A DNA stretch of 64,000 bases, from NCBI GenBank assembly GCA_025594325.1, contig JANHCV010000006.1, positions 620,001-684,000 on the forward strand, in the 5' to 3' direction. The DNA comes from Blastocladiella emersonii ATCC 22665 (taxonomy: Eukaryota; Blastocladiomycota; Blastocladiomycetes; Blastocladiales; Blastocladiaceae). Positions 20,901 to 31,988 of the stretch are shown piece after piece. Every line of letters begins with the position of its first letter. Position 1 is the stretch's first letter. A program made the position numbers and the translations under genes. The notes under the pieces were generated by a model, which made no database searches, was not told where the DNA came from, and was given only the letters and a program-made list of their open reading frames with translations.

Positions 20901-23900
20901 AAGAAGGGCGGCGACGATCAGCAGCTCGACGAGAAGGCCGAGCGGAAGCGCGGCGTGCGCGAGTCCAAGCAGGTCAACGCCAAGACCAAGGTCGCGTCCG
21001 ACTCGGCGGTCGCGTCTGAATCGGCGGTCGCGTCCACGTCGGCGGCGCCTGAGAAGGACAAGTCAGGCAAGAAGCCGAGCCCGTGGAAGCTCCGCGGCTC
21101 AGGCAGCGCCGAGGTCGAGTACCACCACACGCTCAAGCTCCAGGACGGCCACCCGCTCATGTCGCTGCGCGGCGCCGCCAACGCAACAATCGCGGTCCCG
21201 CTCGACGGTCCCACGATCACCGAGTTCAACGGCATGATGGAGCTCGCGTGGGCCGACGCTGCAGCTCCGCCATCGTTGTCGACCGAGTCGTTGACCAAGT
21301 TGTCGGCCAAGTCGTTGGCCAAGTCGTCGGCCGAGTCGTCGGCCGAGTCGTCGGCCAAGGACAAGAAGGCGGACGCTGACAAGCCCGACCCGCGGCAGCT
21401 GGCCGTTGCCGCACGCGCGTGCTGGGTCCCGCGCCGCATGTTCAACGTCTCGTTCGGCGTCGCCGGCGCCAACCTGTACAAGGTCTCGCCCGAGTGGCTG
21501 CAGTTCCTCCTGCCCAAGGGCAAGGCGCAGCTCGTCGTGCGGTACCTGTCCTGGTTCAAGCTCGCCGACCCCAAGAAGCCGTTCCTGCTCAAGGACGCGG
21601 CCGACCCGATCTCGACCGAGGGCCTGCTCAAGCTCATCGCCAGCGTCGACGACGAGAAGAAGAAGGACGAGAAGGAGGACGAGAACGAGGCGAGTGACAG
21701 CGAAGACGGTGGCGAAACGGCCGCGTCCACTGCCGCCGTCGCGCCGGCCGCCGAGGGCTCGGGTCGCCCGTCGCAGAAGCCCGCGCGTCGTCCGCGCAGC
21801 GTGTCAGTATCGGCTCCTTCATCATCTGCCTCCGCTTCCACCGAGTCCGCCGTCTCGCCGTCGACTCGCTCGCGCTCGAACGCCGTCCATGGCGAGCCGC
21901 TCAAGGCGTCGCATACCGGTACTCGGCCGCGCGCCAAGGCCATCGACAACACGTCGTCCTCGAGTTCCAGCGCCACCACGCGCCCGCGCTCCAACGCCGT
22001 CGCTCGTCGCCCGTCCGCTGCGGCCAAGTCTGACGCGCCTGCCGAGGCCAAGGACGGTGACGACAACGACGAGGCCGTCGAGCTCCCGCCGCGCTCGTCG
22101 CTGCTCGCCATCACGTACGCCGGCACCTCGGACCTCAAGACCAAGTGGGACGACAAGACCAGCTTCTCGATCCTCGTGCTGCGCTCGCCGACCTCGGGCA
22201 ACGCGTTTGTCGCCGAGATCAGCAACGTCGACCTCGCGGCGCTGTTCAAGATCAGCGGCGGCGTCCAGCTCACCCTCGACAACGTCCGCCTCACGTATCG
22301 CCATTTCGACGAGATCAAGGAGGGCGAGAGCGACAACGAGGACGAGAAGAAGGCCGACAACAAGGACGGCAAGAAGAAGCAGGGCGCCTTGGGCACCAAG
22401 GCCTCGTCGTCTGCCGCTGCGACCGAGTCCAAGTCGTCGCCCGCCAAGGGTGCCGCCGGCAAGTCCACGTCGTCGTCGACCGCCCCGGCTGCTCCGGCAT
22501 CAACCAGCGCAACCTCGGCCGCGTCACCCGACGAGCCCGCCAACGCGGCCATCGCCCTGCCCAAGAAGGTCCCCGTCGACATGTACCAGGCTGAGGGCGA
22601 GCTGACACTGCTCAAGGACATCAAGTTCTCGGTCGCCGCCACCATGTTCCGCGTCAAGGGCTCGCTCGACGACTGGGCGCTCCGCGGGCAGGCCCTCGTC
22701 CACCGCAACAAGGTCGTCGAGTTCGCGCCGATTCTCGAGGGACTTGGCGTCGCGTCCAACTTCCGCGTCCTCGCTGTCAAGCAGCCGATGCAGAAAATGT
22801 ACCTCAAGGTCCTCGACGGGTCCGATGACGAGGAGTCTGAGGATGAAGCTGGTGACGGTGACGACGCCAAGGAGAAGGACGACAAGTCGGACGCGGCCAA
22901 CGACAAGAAGGGCAAGTCGGAGCCCAAGGACGCGACCAAGGGCGGCAAGGAGAAGCAGAAGGAGACCGACGTCGACGATGCGGCCAAGGCCGTCGCCGAC
23001 GCGCTGTCCAAGGAGCCGTCGCTCCCGCCGGGGCTCGAAAAGCTGTTCGAACCCAGCGCCGGCGAGGTGCTGCTCCAGGTCGCGCTCACCGAGTCGAGCG
23101 GCGACCTCCACCCGCGGCTTCACGGCGCGGCCATTGCGCTGTGCGTCAACATCCCGCTCAAAACGACCGCGGCCGCCGCCTCAACGCCATCCGCGTCCGC
23201 GTCCGCGTCCGCGTCCGCCTCGCCCTCCTCGGCCGTCATCGCGGGCTCGCCCAAGCGCGGGCCGGCGCGGTTCGGCATCCTCGTCAACAACCCCGGCGCG
23301 CTGTTCGGCAGCAGCGCTCTCGAAGAGCAGCAGCTCGCGCTCGCCGGTAGCGTCTCGACTGACGGCACCGTCCTGCTCCTCGGCCACGCGCGCAAGCCCA
23401 CGCCGCTCACGGCACTTATGCTGATACAGGTCATCGACGCGAGCTTCAAGCCCGACGCGTCGGTCGATAAGCTCCTGTCCGAGCTGCTCTCGGTTCGCAT
23501 CTACACGCTCGGCCTCGCGTTCGAGCGCGGCAACGGCGGCAGCAGCGGTCGCCGCGACCCCAACTCGGCCGTCACGTTCGTGGTCGGGTGCACGCTGTCG
23601 CACCTCGAGGTGCCCTTCGCCGTCATGTGCCGTCTCCAGAACGGGAAGATCGGCGTCCGCATCGCGTGTCTCCCCGAGGCGGCTGACGACGGGTCCACGG
23701 GTCTCACCGACCTCGTCAACGAGTCGCTGCCCGAGTTTGTCAAGGACGTACTCGAGATGTCACCCGTCCAGCTCGACCTGCTGTGGCTCGACCTGCGCTA
23801 CAACTGGCTCGAGAACGGCGGCGGCTCCACCACCAGCACCAGCACCAGCACCGCGGCCAAGGCTGAGAAACCCAGCAGCTCCGCCGCCAAAATCAAGCCC

Positions 23901-25628
23901 GCCGCGACCACGGCGCCGTCCACCGCCATCGACAAGCAGGAGAAGAAGTCGGGCAAGAAGGAGGCCGACGAGGACGCCGATGATGAGGAGGAGAGCGTGA
24001 CGGACATCATTCTCAACACGATCCCCAACTGGTCGGGCAAGCAGGACCCGCCGCTCGTGACGGCCGAGGACCTCGCCAAGGCCGGCAAGGGCAAGTACAC
24101 GGGCAAGGGCTTCAACCTGCAGTCGGGCCTCCACCTGCGTCTCGAGGGCGCGCTGTGGCAGCCGCTCAACCTCGACGGCGCGTCCGTCAAGGGCGTGCTG
24201 CAGCTCGGCGAGGTGTTCGCGGTCCACGCGCCGCTCCCATCCTTCAAAGTTGGCGAAAGCCTTAAGTTCGACACCAACAAGCTCATGCTGACGCGTACCG
24301 ACATCGACGTCTCGGTCGCCACCACGATCCACGCGAACGGCAAGCCGTGGGCCCGCTTCACGGGCTCGCTCTTCGCGACGTTCGGCGCGTCGCCGCTCGC
24401 GTTCAGCGTCGACGTGCGCCTCGAGCCCGCCGCCGCGAAGGCGTGGATCGCGCTCGGCGAGCTCATCGACTTTCTGCGCAGCATCTACCTCAAGGGCCTC
24501 CGCCTCGGCATCGATTTCGGCGGCCAGTCCAAGGCGTCCGTGTCCTTTATGGGCGGGCTCAAGATCCACGACCCCGCCATATCGTTCCCCGTCGTCGGCG
24601 CCGTGTCGCTCAAGCTGCCGCCACTCAAGTTCTTCTACCTGCTCGCGCGCGACGTGTCGTTCACGGGCCTCCTTGCGCCATTCGTCGGCGCCAACAGCGC
24701 GATCCTGCGCGGCTTCGCGTGGGTCGAGCAGCTGCTGCCCGGGATCAAGCACCTCGAGGTCTTCTACAAGATCGACCCGACCATTCACGCCGATCCCGAC
24801 GCGCTGCCCGACGTGAGCGACGGCGACGCGGTCGCGGGCCGCATGCGCCAGCTGCTCATCGAGACGCACGCGCTCGAGAAGGGCAGCGTCGCGATTGCCG
24901 CGCGGTGCGACATGTCGTGGTTCGGCATGCGCGCCAAGATCGAGGGCATCGCCGTGGCCACGGGCATCCATCTCGACGGCTCCGCGTCGCTTCTGTCGCC
25001 GCCGACGGCGCTCATCGACCTCAACGCGTCGCTCTCGTCGGTCAAGTGGCTCGGCGGCCGCTTCATCCTCGCCGGCAGCAGAAACGACCTCGCCACGGAC
25101 ATGGCGTGCGTCTTCAAGCTCGACACGGTCAAGGGCCTGCTTGAGCTCGACTTCCAGGCGTACATGCACATCAACCTGTTCGCCAAGCTCACGGTCGAGT
25201 GCCGCGCGCAGTTCAAGCGCAACCCGAAGACAGGCAAGCCGCGGTTCACGCTCGAGGCGACCATCGCGCTCGCGGGGACGCGGTCCGCCGTGTGCCTCAG
25301 CGGCTTCTTCCTCGTCGGGTTCCAGCCGCTCGTCCCGCCCTCGGTCCAGCCCATGGTCGAGGAATCGTTCCCCGCGACGCGCCTGCTCATGCTCCCGTCC
25401 GAGATCGGGCTCAACCTGCGCCTGTTCGGCGCGACCAAGAACGTCGACGGCACGCTCAGCTCGGCGGGCGTCGTCGAGTGTCTCTTCGGCGTGCTTGGGG
25501 AGTCGCTCAAGGGCTTCGTCGAGACGAGCCAGGCGACGATTCGCGCCGCCGAGGCCAGCCTCAAGGAGAAGGAGCGCGACCTCGGCCTCCTCGCCGTGAT
25601 CGGCGGCGCGTTCCTCAAGGCCACCTAG
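17908..25628 (+). CDS. Giant repeat protein, 5' portion, ending at an in-frame TAG
   Basis: Five exons: 17908-18297, 18361-18507, 18577-18660, 18733-18816 and 18882 onward; introns are 63, 69, 72 and 65 bases with GTATG/GTACG donors and TAG or CAG acceptors. All junctions are phase 0. The first 2,483 codons encode an Ala/Ser/Pro-rich start, Lys/Asp/Ser-rich linkers (for example around 19130-19330 and 21260-21370) and repeated beta-rich domains (such as WSLYSIEFEYLPGG, LRLEGALWQPLNLDGASVKG and a block with VDVRLEPAAAKAWIALGEL). I do not recognise these domains. No signal peptide or TM segment is evident. The TAG at 25626-25628 is followed in the same frame by 1,228 more codons, so this and the next entry are probably one gene. 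Confidence 0.7.
18508..18881 (+). repeat. Tandem exon-intron repeat units
   Basis: Exons 3 and 4 are each exactly 84 bases and encode near-identical Lys-rich units (TKSKV...K.DASK.AK). The three following introns share long blocks: a GTACGC/GTATGC donor, CTCCGCTCG, CATCCGCGCGCGTGCTCACA and CTTTCGCGTAG. The array arose by duplicating exon plus intron together about three times; exon 2 ends with the same coding motif. Confidence 0.85.
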
Positions 25629-28600
25629 TTCATTGTCGACCTCGCGGGCAAGGCCGTCAGCTTCGGCACCTCGCTCCTCAAGAAGCTCACGACGGGCCTC
25701 ATCGACGTGCACTCGCTCCACTTTGGCGGCGGCATCAAGGTGGACGTGACTAACGGGAGCGCCGGTGCGCACGCGTACCTCAACGTGCACGCCGTGATCC
25801 TCGGCACCGAGTTCAAGTTCGGCCTGATGCTCTTGATCGAGGGCAACTTCCTGCGCCTCATCGCCGACGTGTTCGTCGCGCTCCTCGCCGACGTGTTCGT
25901 CGCGCTCCTCGCCGTCGACTACAGCGGCACGACGAACGCGTCGCTCTCGGTTGGCCCGTACTACCCGTGGGTCGACGGCGAGGTGTCGACGGTGCCCGAG
26001 GCGCCCAAGGTCCACACCGAGCCGGGCTCGCGCGTGCCGATGCTGCCCAACAGCGCAACCAAGGAGGAAATGGCCATCGCCGCCGAGATCCGCAAGGAGC
26101 TGCAGGAGCTGACCGAGGCCATGGCGAGCCACCCGCCAACGCCATCGACCAGCGCCCCAACCACAGCGCGCTGCCCGACGTGCGCCCAGGACATTCCGGC
26201 CACTAGCTCGGCCGTCGACGCGCACTCGGCCGTGTGCCCCAAGTCGCTCGTGCGCTGCGTGGCGTGCGACACCATGATCGCGCGCGACGCCATCTACGCG
26301 CACCGCACGAACGGGTGCAAGGAGCTGGCCAAGCTCGAGGAGCGCCAGCGCACGCCGTGCCCGCACTGCGCCGCCCAGGTTCTCGACGTTAACTACCACC
26401 TCAAGGTCGAGTGCACGCGTGTCGAGACGGCGACCGAGAAGTGCGCCAAGGCTGGGTGCGGCGCTATCTTGCCCGTCGGGTCCATGGACGCCCATCTCAA
26501 GTTCGTGTGCGACAAGAACACGGTCGCGTGCACGTACTGCCGCGCCCCGGTCATCGCGCGCAACCGCGAGACCCACGAGTCGTACGAGTGCCCGCGCCGC
26601 GACATCAAGTGCACGCGGTGCGCTGAGATGGTGCCGTACGTCGAGGGCGACACGGTCGAGGCGCGGCTGCAGCGCCATGCCCGCAAGGCGTGCTGGACGA
26701 CGTGCCCGCGCTGCACCGGTATCTACCTTCGCACCAGCGAGGAGGCGCACCGCCGCGATTGCCGGCCGTCAGTCCCGTGCAACGTGCCCGACTGCGCCCG
26801 CCAGCTGTTCAAGACCCGTATCCTGCCCAACGTGTACAGCGGCCGGTGCCGGTTCTGCGACACGTCGCTGCCCGACGACGAGGCCCTCGTCGCGCACCTC
26901 CGCACCTGCGCCAAGGCCCTGCTCGCGCCCGCGACCAGCAACGCGTGCGGCGCCATTTCGCTGCACCACGGCCCCGACGGCTTGACGCCCAAGGTCGTGC
27001 TGCCCGCCGGTAACTGCGCCAGCGGTGACAAGCCCGCGGCACTGGCGGACCGCGACCGCGCGGTCGTGACCATCGCCGAGACGGTCGCCGTGCCGTGCCC
27101 GCGCTGCTGCGGCGATTCGGTCACGTCGTGGAGCGCCCTCGGTGCCCACTTCGACACCTGCTCGCGCTTCGAACGCCGCTGCCCGACACCCGGTTGCGGC
27201 GTGCTCGTCACCGGCGGCGCCAAGGACGCGATGCTCGCGCACCTGCTCACGGCGTGCCCCAACTCGACCCTCACGCTGCCGTGCCCGTCGCCCGATTGCG
27301 CGGCCGTGGTGCCGGCCAAGGACCTCAACGCGCACCTGCTGCTCGAGTGCGTGACCAAGGTCGTGCGATGCCCGCACTGCAGCGAGGACGTGGTCGGCGG
27401 TCTCGTCCGCCACCTCAACCAGGACTGCATCACCTTCCGCGTCACCTGTTCGATCGACGGTTGCCCCGCGCCCGAGTACGTCAAGATGGACGAGTTCGAG
27501 CACCTTGCCACGCACCACATCATCCTGCCGCCGCTGATGCCGCCCGTCAACACCGACGCGATCGTGGGCCATGAACTCGATCTCGGCAACGACCCGGCGC
27601 GCGCGCTGTCGTCCGAACTCGCGCGGCTGGGCATGGATCCGTCGCACCCGCTGTACCTCGAGGCCGTCAACCGCCTCGTCACGGGCTCGCTGCTCGTTCG
27701 CGAGCCGGCGACCGTCGGCCTGCCCTGCCGCAACCTGTGCGGCCACTCGTTCGACGCGCCGCACGAGGAAGCACTGCACGTCGCGTTCAAGTGCTCGCTC
27801 AGCATCATCCAGTGCCCGCTCCCGAACTGCGACATTGCGTACGCGCCGGGCGCGCACCACATCCACGCCGTGACCGAGTGCATCGATGCGCGCGTGCCGT
27901 GCGCGCAGTCGTGCCCCGCCGCCAAGGCCGATGAGGTCCCGCTCCTCATGACAACGCACCACGCCGTTGTCGAGTGCGCCTCGGCCCCCGCCGCGTGCTG
28001 GTTCTGCACCGAGCGCGTTCCCCGCGCCGACCTCGCGCGCCACATCGAGACGGCGTGCACGCAGCGCCACGCGCTCGGGCGGTGCGACCAGTGTGCGACC
28101 ACGTTCCCGCGCCACCAGCTGGCCAAGCATCTGCTCACGGGCTGCTCTGCGCGCCGCGTCCTGTGCGGCGTCGGGTCGTGCTCCAAGATGGTCGCGTCCG
28201 CTGACCTCGTCGATCACTGGCTCCACGAGTGTGAGTCGTCGCTCCGCGGGACCACGGCGTCGCTGCCGGCGTGCACGCGGTGCAAGGCGGGCAGCTTCGC
28301 GTCGTACCGCGACTGGCTCGTCCACCTCGTCAGCGGCGACTGCAAGCCGCCGGCCAAGTCGCACACGTGCGGCACTTCGACCTCGACAACCATGATCACG
28401 TTCTCGCTCGCTGGTGCCTCGGACGCCGTCCTCGTGCCGTGCCCGATGCGTTGTGACACGCCAGCAATGCCGCTCGGCCGCCTCATGGAGCACTTTGTCG
28501 TTGGCTCGATCAAGCACCCGCCGTGCAAGAAGCTCGACGTCGACCTGCCGTGCCCCAACTCGCGCGCCGGGTGCACCGTCACGGTCAAGCGCTGGGCAGC

Positions 28601-29312
28601 GCAGCACCACTTGCAGCACGAATGCAACTTCCACCAGATCCGGTGCCCGATGTGCGACGAGCAGATCAACTCGCTCGACCTGCCCAACCACTGCGCGCTC
28701 GAGTGCCCCAAGCGGTACACGCTGCGCGTCATGTCCAAGGGCTTCAACGACCGCGAGATGAAGGCCGGCGACGCGTCGGTCGCGCTCAACGGCGTCAAGA
28801 TCGTCGACCTCGAGACGCAGGTCGACCCGACGCGCTGGCTGTGCCGCGGCCTGCACATTGTCGTCATCGACAACCTCGGCGGCGGGCCCAACCAGCCGCC
28901 GACGATCCTGCACTGGATGTTCGACACGCACGCCGACGTGCGCGCGGCGTGGCAGATCCACCACAACGACCCGACGCACAAGAACCTGACCAGCACCGTG
29001 TGGACCAAGCCGCTCGTCGAGACGCTCAGCGGGCTCGTTGACGCGACGGCGCCCGTGTACCGCGTCATCGCCATGGCCGTCTACGACGAGGCGTCGCGAA
29101 ACCTGACCGACGTGGAGCGCGCCGCCATCCACGCCATGATCGGCGGGCCGCGCAACGAGATCAAGAAGATCGGTATGCGCGAGAGCTACGTTGCCGCGAT
29201 GCAGCTGCGCCCCGCCGGCGACGGGACGCTGGCGCGCGCCCATCTCGGCGAGGCGCGCGGACCCGTCGGGTCAAGCGTCACGATGGAGGGGAACGTGCCG
29301 TGGGCTATGTAG
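25629..29312 (+). CDS. Giant repeat protein, 3' portion: Cys/His fingers and ILEI-like domain
   Basis: The frame continues directly after the TAG with FIVDLAGKAV and more beta-rich sequence, so the upstream fold appears to run across the stop. A 24-base perfect tandem duplication at 25863-25910 doubles ADVFVALL. From about 26165 there are more than a dozen TRAF-type or related CxxC...HxxxC fingers, for example RCPTCAQDI, PCPHCAAQV, CTYCRAPV, IKCTRCAEM, VRCPHCSEDV and IRCPMCDEQ. The C-terminus is an ILEI/FAM3-like domain (VMSKGFNDREMKAG, GLHIVVIDN, VIAMAVYDEA, KKIGMRESYVAAMQL), similar to that of the divergent AAA gene. If translated separately, the first in-frame ATGs are near 25827 and 26040. 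It stops at TAG 29310-29312. TRAF-like fingers suggest protein interaction; the real role is unknown. Confidence 0.7.
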   Translation, partial: FIVDLAGKAVSFGTSLLKKLTTGLIDVHSLHFGGGIKVDVTNGSAGAHAYLNVHAVILGTEFKFGLMLLIEGNFLRLIADVFVALLADVFVALLAVDYSGTTNASLSVGPYYPWVDGEVSTVPEAPKVHTEPGSRVPMLPNSATKEEMAIAAEIRKELQELTEAMASHPPTPSTSAPTTARCPTCAQDIPATSSAVDAHSAVCPKSLVRCVACDTMIARDAIYAHRTNGCKELAKLEERQRTPCPHCAAQVLDVNYHLKVECTRVETATEKCAKAGCGAILPVGSMDAHLKFVCDKNTVACTYCRAPVIARNRETHESYECPRRDIKCTRCAEMVPYVEGDTVEARLQRHARKACWTTCPRCTGIYLRTSEEAHRRDCRPSVPCNVPDCARQLFKTRILPNVYSGRCRFCDTSLPDDEALVAHLRTCAKALLAPATSNACGAISLHHGPDGLTPKVVLPAGNCASGDKPAALADRDRAVVTIAETVAVPCPRCCGDSVTSWSALGAHFDTCSRFERRCPTPGCGVLVTGGAKDAMLAHLLTACPNSTLTLPCPSPDCAAVVPAKDLNAHLLLECVTKVVRCPHCSEDVVGGLVRHLNQDCITFRVTCSIDGCPAPEYVKMDEFEHLATHHIILPPLMPPVNTDAIVGHELDLGNDPARALSSELARLGMDPSHPLYLEAVNRLVTGSLLVREPATVGLPCRNLCGHSFDAPHEEALHVAFKCSLSIIQCPLPNCDIAYAPGAHHIHAVTECIDARVPCAQSCPAAKADEVPLLMTTHHAVVECASAPAACWFCTERVPRADLARHIETACTQRHALGRCDQCATTFPRHQLAKHLLTGCSARRVLCGVGSCSKMVASADLVDHWLHECESSLRGTTASLPACTRCKAGSFASYRDWLVHLVSGDCKPPAKSHTCGTSTSTTMITFSLAGASDAVLVPCPMRCDTPAMPLGRLMEHFVVGSIKHPPCKKLDVDLPCPNSRAGCTVTVKRWAAQHHLQHECNFHQIRCPMCDEQINSLDLPNHCALECPKRYTLRVMSKGFNDREMKAGDASVALNGVKIVDLETQVDPTRWLCRGLHIVVIDNLGGGPNQPPTILHWMFDTHADVRAAWQIHHNDPTHKNLTSTVWTKPLVETLSGLVDATAPVYRVIAMAVYDEASRNLTDVERAAIHAMIGGPRNEIKKIGMRESYVAAMQLRPAGDGTLARAHLGEARGPVGSSVTMEGNVPWAM

Positions 29313-29430
29313 AGACCGGGAAGAGCATGACAAAGAGTTGTTTCTGAATGCAGTTTGTATTGCCTTGGCCTACAAACGAGTGGATGGAAGTGAGGCAGAG
29401 ACGGTGCACGTGGGTGGCGCGGCGCGTCCC

Positions 29431-31520
29431 TTACATCGAAAGCGAGGCGAAATCAAACGAGACGGACGAGGATCCGATCGGCGCAACACGTTTGAGCTCG
29501 GCAATACACTCGGTGCGCGACGCACGCGTGCACGTTTGAGCCGCGCGAACAACCCAAGCGGTGTTGCGGATGATGTCCTGACGCTATCATTGCGAGAGCT
29601 GTTCACGACACACTCGGCGCGGAAGTCGTACCCGAGCATATCCACGATCGAGCGCATGTAGTCGGGGAAGCGCTCGTACGCAAAGGTAAAGACGGCCTTC
29701 GGGCTTGAATGTTTAACTCGCAGAGACTCGCGGAAGGCTATGCAGTAGGGGGCGAACACGAATCAGCTGCGTATCGCGCTCGAACGTCACCATTGCAAAC
29801 GTACCAGCGCCAATCACGTCCAGCTGCCGCGGACCGGCGCGTGTCAAGACTTCTTCTGTCAGTGCTTTGTGATCGCAGCTGTTGTCACCGAGTGCGCGAA
29901 CCAGGACCCCCGCCAGAGTGTTCACGTTAAGCAATTTCATTCGCTCGAGTTGGCCGAGCAGATCAACGGGAAGATAACTCTTTCGAGCCCGCACAACGAA
30001 CTTCGCACGATGTTTGTTTGTTGATTTGACGAGCAGGAAGTTTGGACAATCGGTCAGCAAGCTGTCGAGGGCAGCACGCACAGTTGGCTTCCCGAGATAC
30101 TTGAACAACCCTGCCGCGAAGAACTGGTCAAGAACTGCCGGCGCGAAGCGGACGAGCCAACTGAAGGTGCGCGATACGTCCATGGCAGTTGTGGGCACCC
30201 GGGGAAAGAAACTGCTAAGGGCTTGGGTGAGGTCGACGGCTAGTTTCGAGAGGCTTGGAAGTAGTAAACCCGTGTCAACAACGAGACCCAGATCAGACGC
30301 GGCCTCGAGGAACCCAGGCTTCCACCGGACGATTGCGGAGAGGAGGATTAGTCGAGCAGGTTCAACAGGAACCGGCGGTCGCTCCAGGGAGGGTGCTGGA
30401 TCGCGTGCCAGTCAAGTCGTTTGAGCTTGAGCAAAGCGGGTGCTCGCCTGACCGTATTCTCAAGTAGCGGCCGAGCCAGCCTGTTATTGCCTATTGCGAC
30501 GGCGGCAAGAAGGAGTTCGGCTTGCGAGAAGGCGGGAGAGTCGAAACAAGTCCGAAAGTGGTGGGCTGACCGCTGGCGGATAGAGGGTGGGACAAAATCG
30601 AGAAATCCTTTTGCTTTATGTAGTCCAGCCTCAATCATGTGGTCAAGAGTCGGCGCGGAGCTGACGATCCACTGCAACGCGCGCAACACGCCATTGGCTG
30701 CTGCCGATTCACGTGGGAAGTAGTATCCGAGTGCACGGTTTAAGTCAATTCTTGTCGAACATATTTCGTCCAGTTCGTTCGTGTCGACGGCCAGCTCGAG
30801 GTCGGTGAAAGCTTCGAGGAATGCAGGCTTCCAAGTGACAATCGCGGTGAGAGCCATGTAGTCGAGCAGACGCGTAGACGGATGGTGACCCACCGCTGGA
30901 GCCCGATCAATCACGTCCCAGGCCAAACGCACGTAGTTTAATAACTCGGGAGCTCGCTTCGTCGTTTCTTCGAGGAGCGAACGGGCTAGCGTGACGTCGG
31001 CAATCGTAACAACAGAGTGGAGAAACTGAGCCTGCGAGTATCTGGGAGAGTCGAGAAATGACCGAAAACGGTGTCCATGGGCGTAAGCTAAAGAGAATGA
31101 GATGTAGTTGCGAACGCGTGGGACAAGGTCAAGGAACCGATTGATTGGAGGGTCGTAACTGCCGACACCCTGGATGAAAAACGTCGTTGAATCTGAAGCG
31201 CGATTAGTGCGAGCGGCATGTATGCATTCAAGGAGCATGTCCGAGACTGCACGGTAAAACGAAGTTCCAGGGCGATTGGCCAAGTCCGCCTTATTCCGAA
31301 GGTACTCGTCAAGATCCGTGCCCGCACCCCCGTCTGTCCGAGGTGGTGCCCGCGCCACTGCGTCGCGAAGCCATGGTGTCAGGCGGCGGCGGTTCCAGTC
31401 GCGCGTTGCTGCCTGGTTATACACTGTGTACTAAAGCTCGCGGGCCGAAGCGGGCAGGCAATCTCGGAGCTCCACGAGCCGTGCGATGACCACAAACAGC
31501 TCGCTTGGAATGTTGGCCAA
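29431..31520 (-). pseudogene. F-box-like family member B, multiply disrupted
   Basis: Homologous along its length to the gene at 31989-34274. It begins with an F-box-like LANIPSELFVVIARLVELRD; an in-frame TAG at 31431-31433 precedes YTVYNQAATRDWNRRR. The body repeats a module (LDSPRYSQAQFL and FDSPAFSQAELL), so it carries an internal duplication. The frame shifts near 30350 (LLNLLD, then ILLSAIVRWKPGFLEA in the next frame), and again near 29740-29760 before FAYERFPDYMRSIVD. The end RTECIAELKRVAPIG matches the end of member A. A stop codon plus at least two frame changes make a functional single product unlikely. Confidence 0.7.
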
Positions 31521-31988
31521 ACCGAACTGCTCATCACCAAGTTATCTTACCGTTCTCTCATCCTTGTGGTCCAATTGCATCAAGCCTTTCTTCATGTTGG
31601 GCGGTCCTTTGATTCATCGCAGAGGTGGAGGAACCGGAGTCATAAGTGCGAGCCGAACAAACGAATTCAAGGCACTGCATTCCTCATAATCCCCACGGTC
31701 ACATGCTTTTCAGTACGCCACTCGACGCACGCAATCTCGATGATTTCGGGGCTGGGCTCAAATTGTCAGCAGCTGTCGGTTTTGTGTTCCTTGGGGTGAT
31801 GTGTGACGTCAGTGGCGCAGCGCGTCGTGTCGCGTTTCGCGTTTGCGATGAACATCACCCTGCACGGCCCCACCATACCGCCCGACGAGTCTCCAGCAAA
31901 CATCTTAGATTCGAAAAATCGTCGTGTACGGTACGAAAATTTGTTATGGCGAAGGAACAGGCTCATTGATACTCTGGTCGCGCCAACT
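31521..31988. other. Intergenic between two F-box-like paralogues
   Basis: It holds the probable upstream region of member B and the 3' flank of member A. No other gene is supported. A GGCGCAGCGCGTCGTG string near 31815 resembles the dispersed ACGCGTC motif imperfectly. Confidence 0.4.

Noticed and set aside
23760-26750. 996-codon minus-strand frame
   Set aside because: Shadow of the giant gene in GC-rich DNA; no domain and biased composition.
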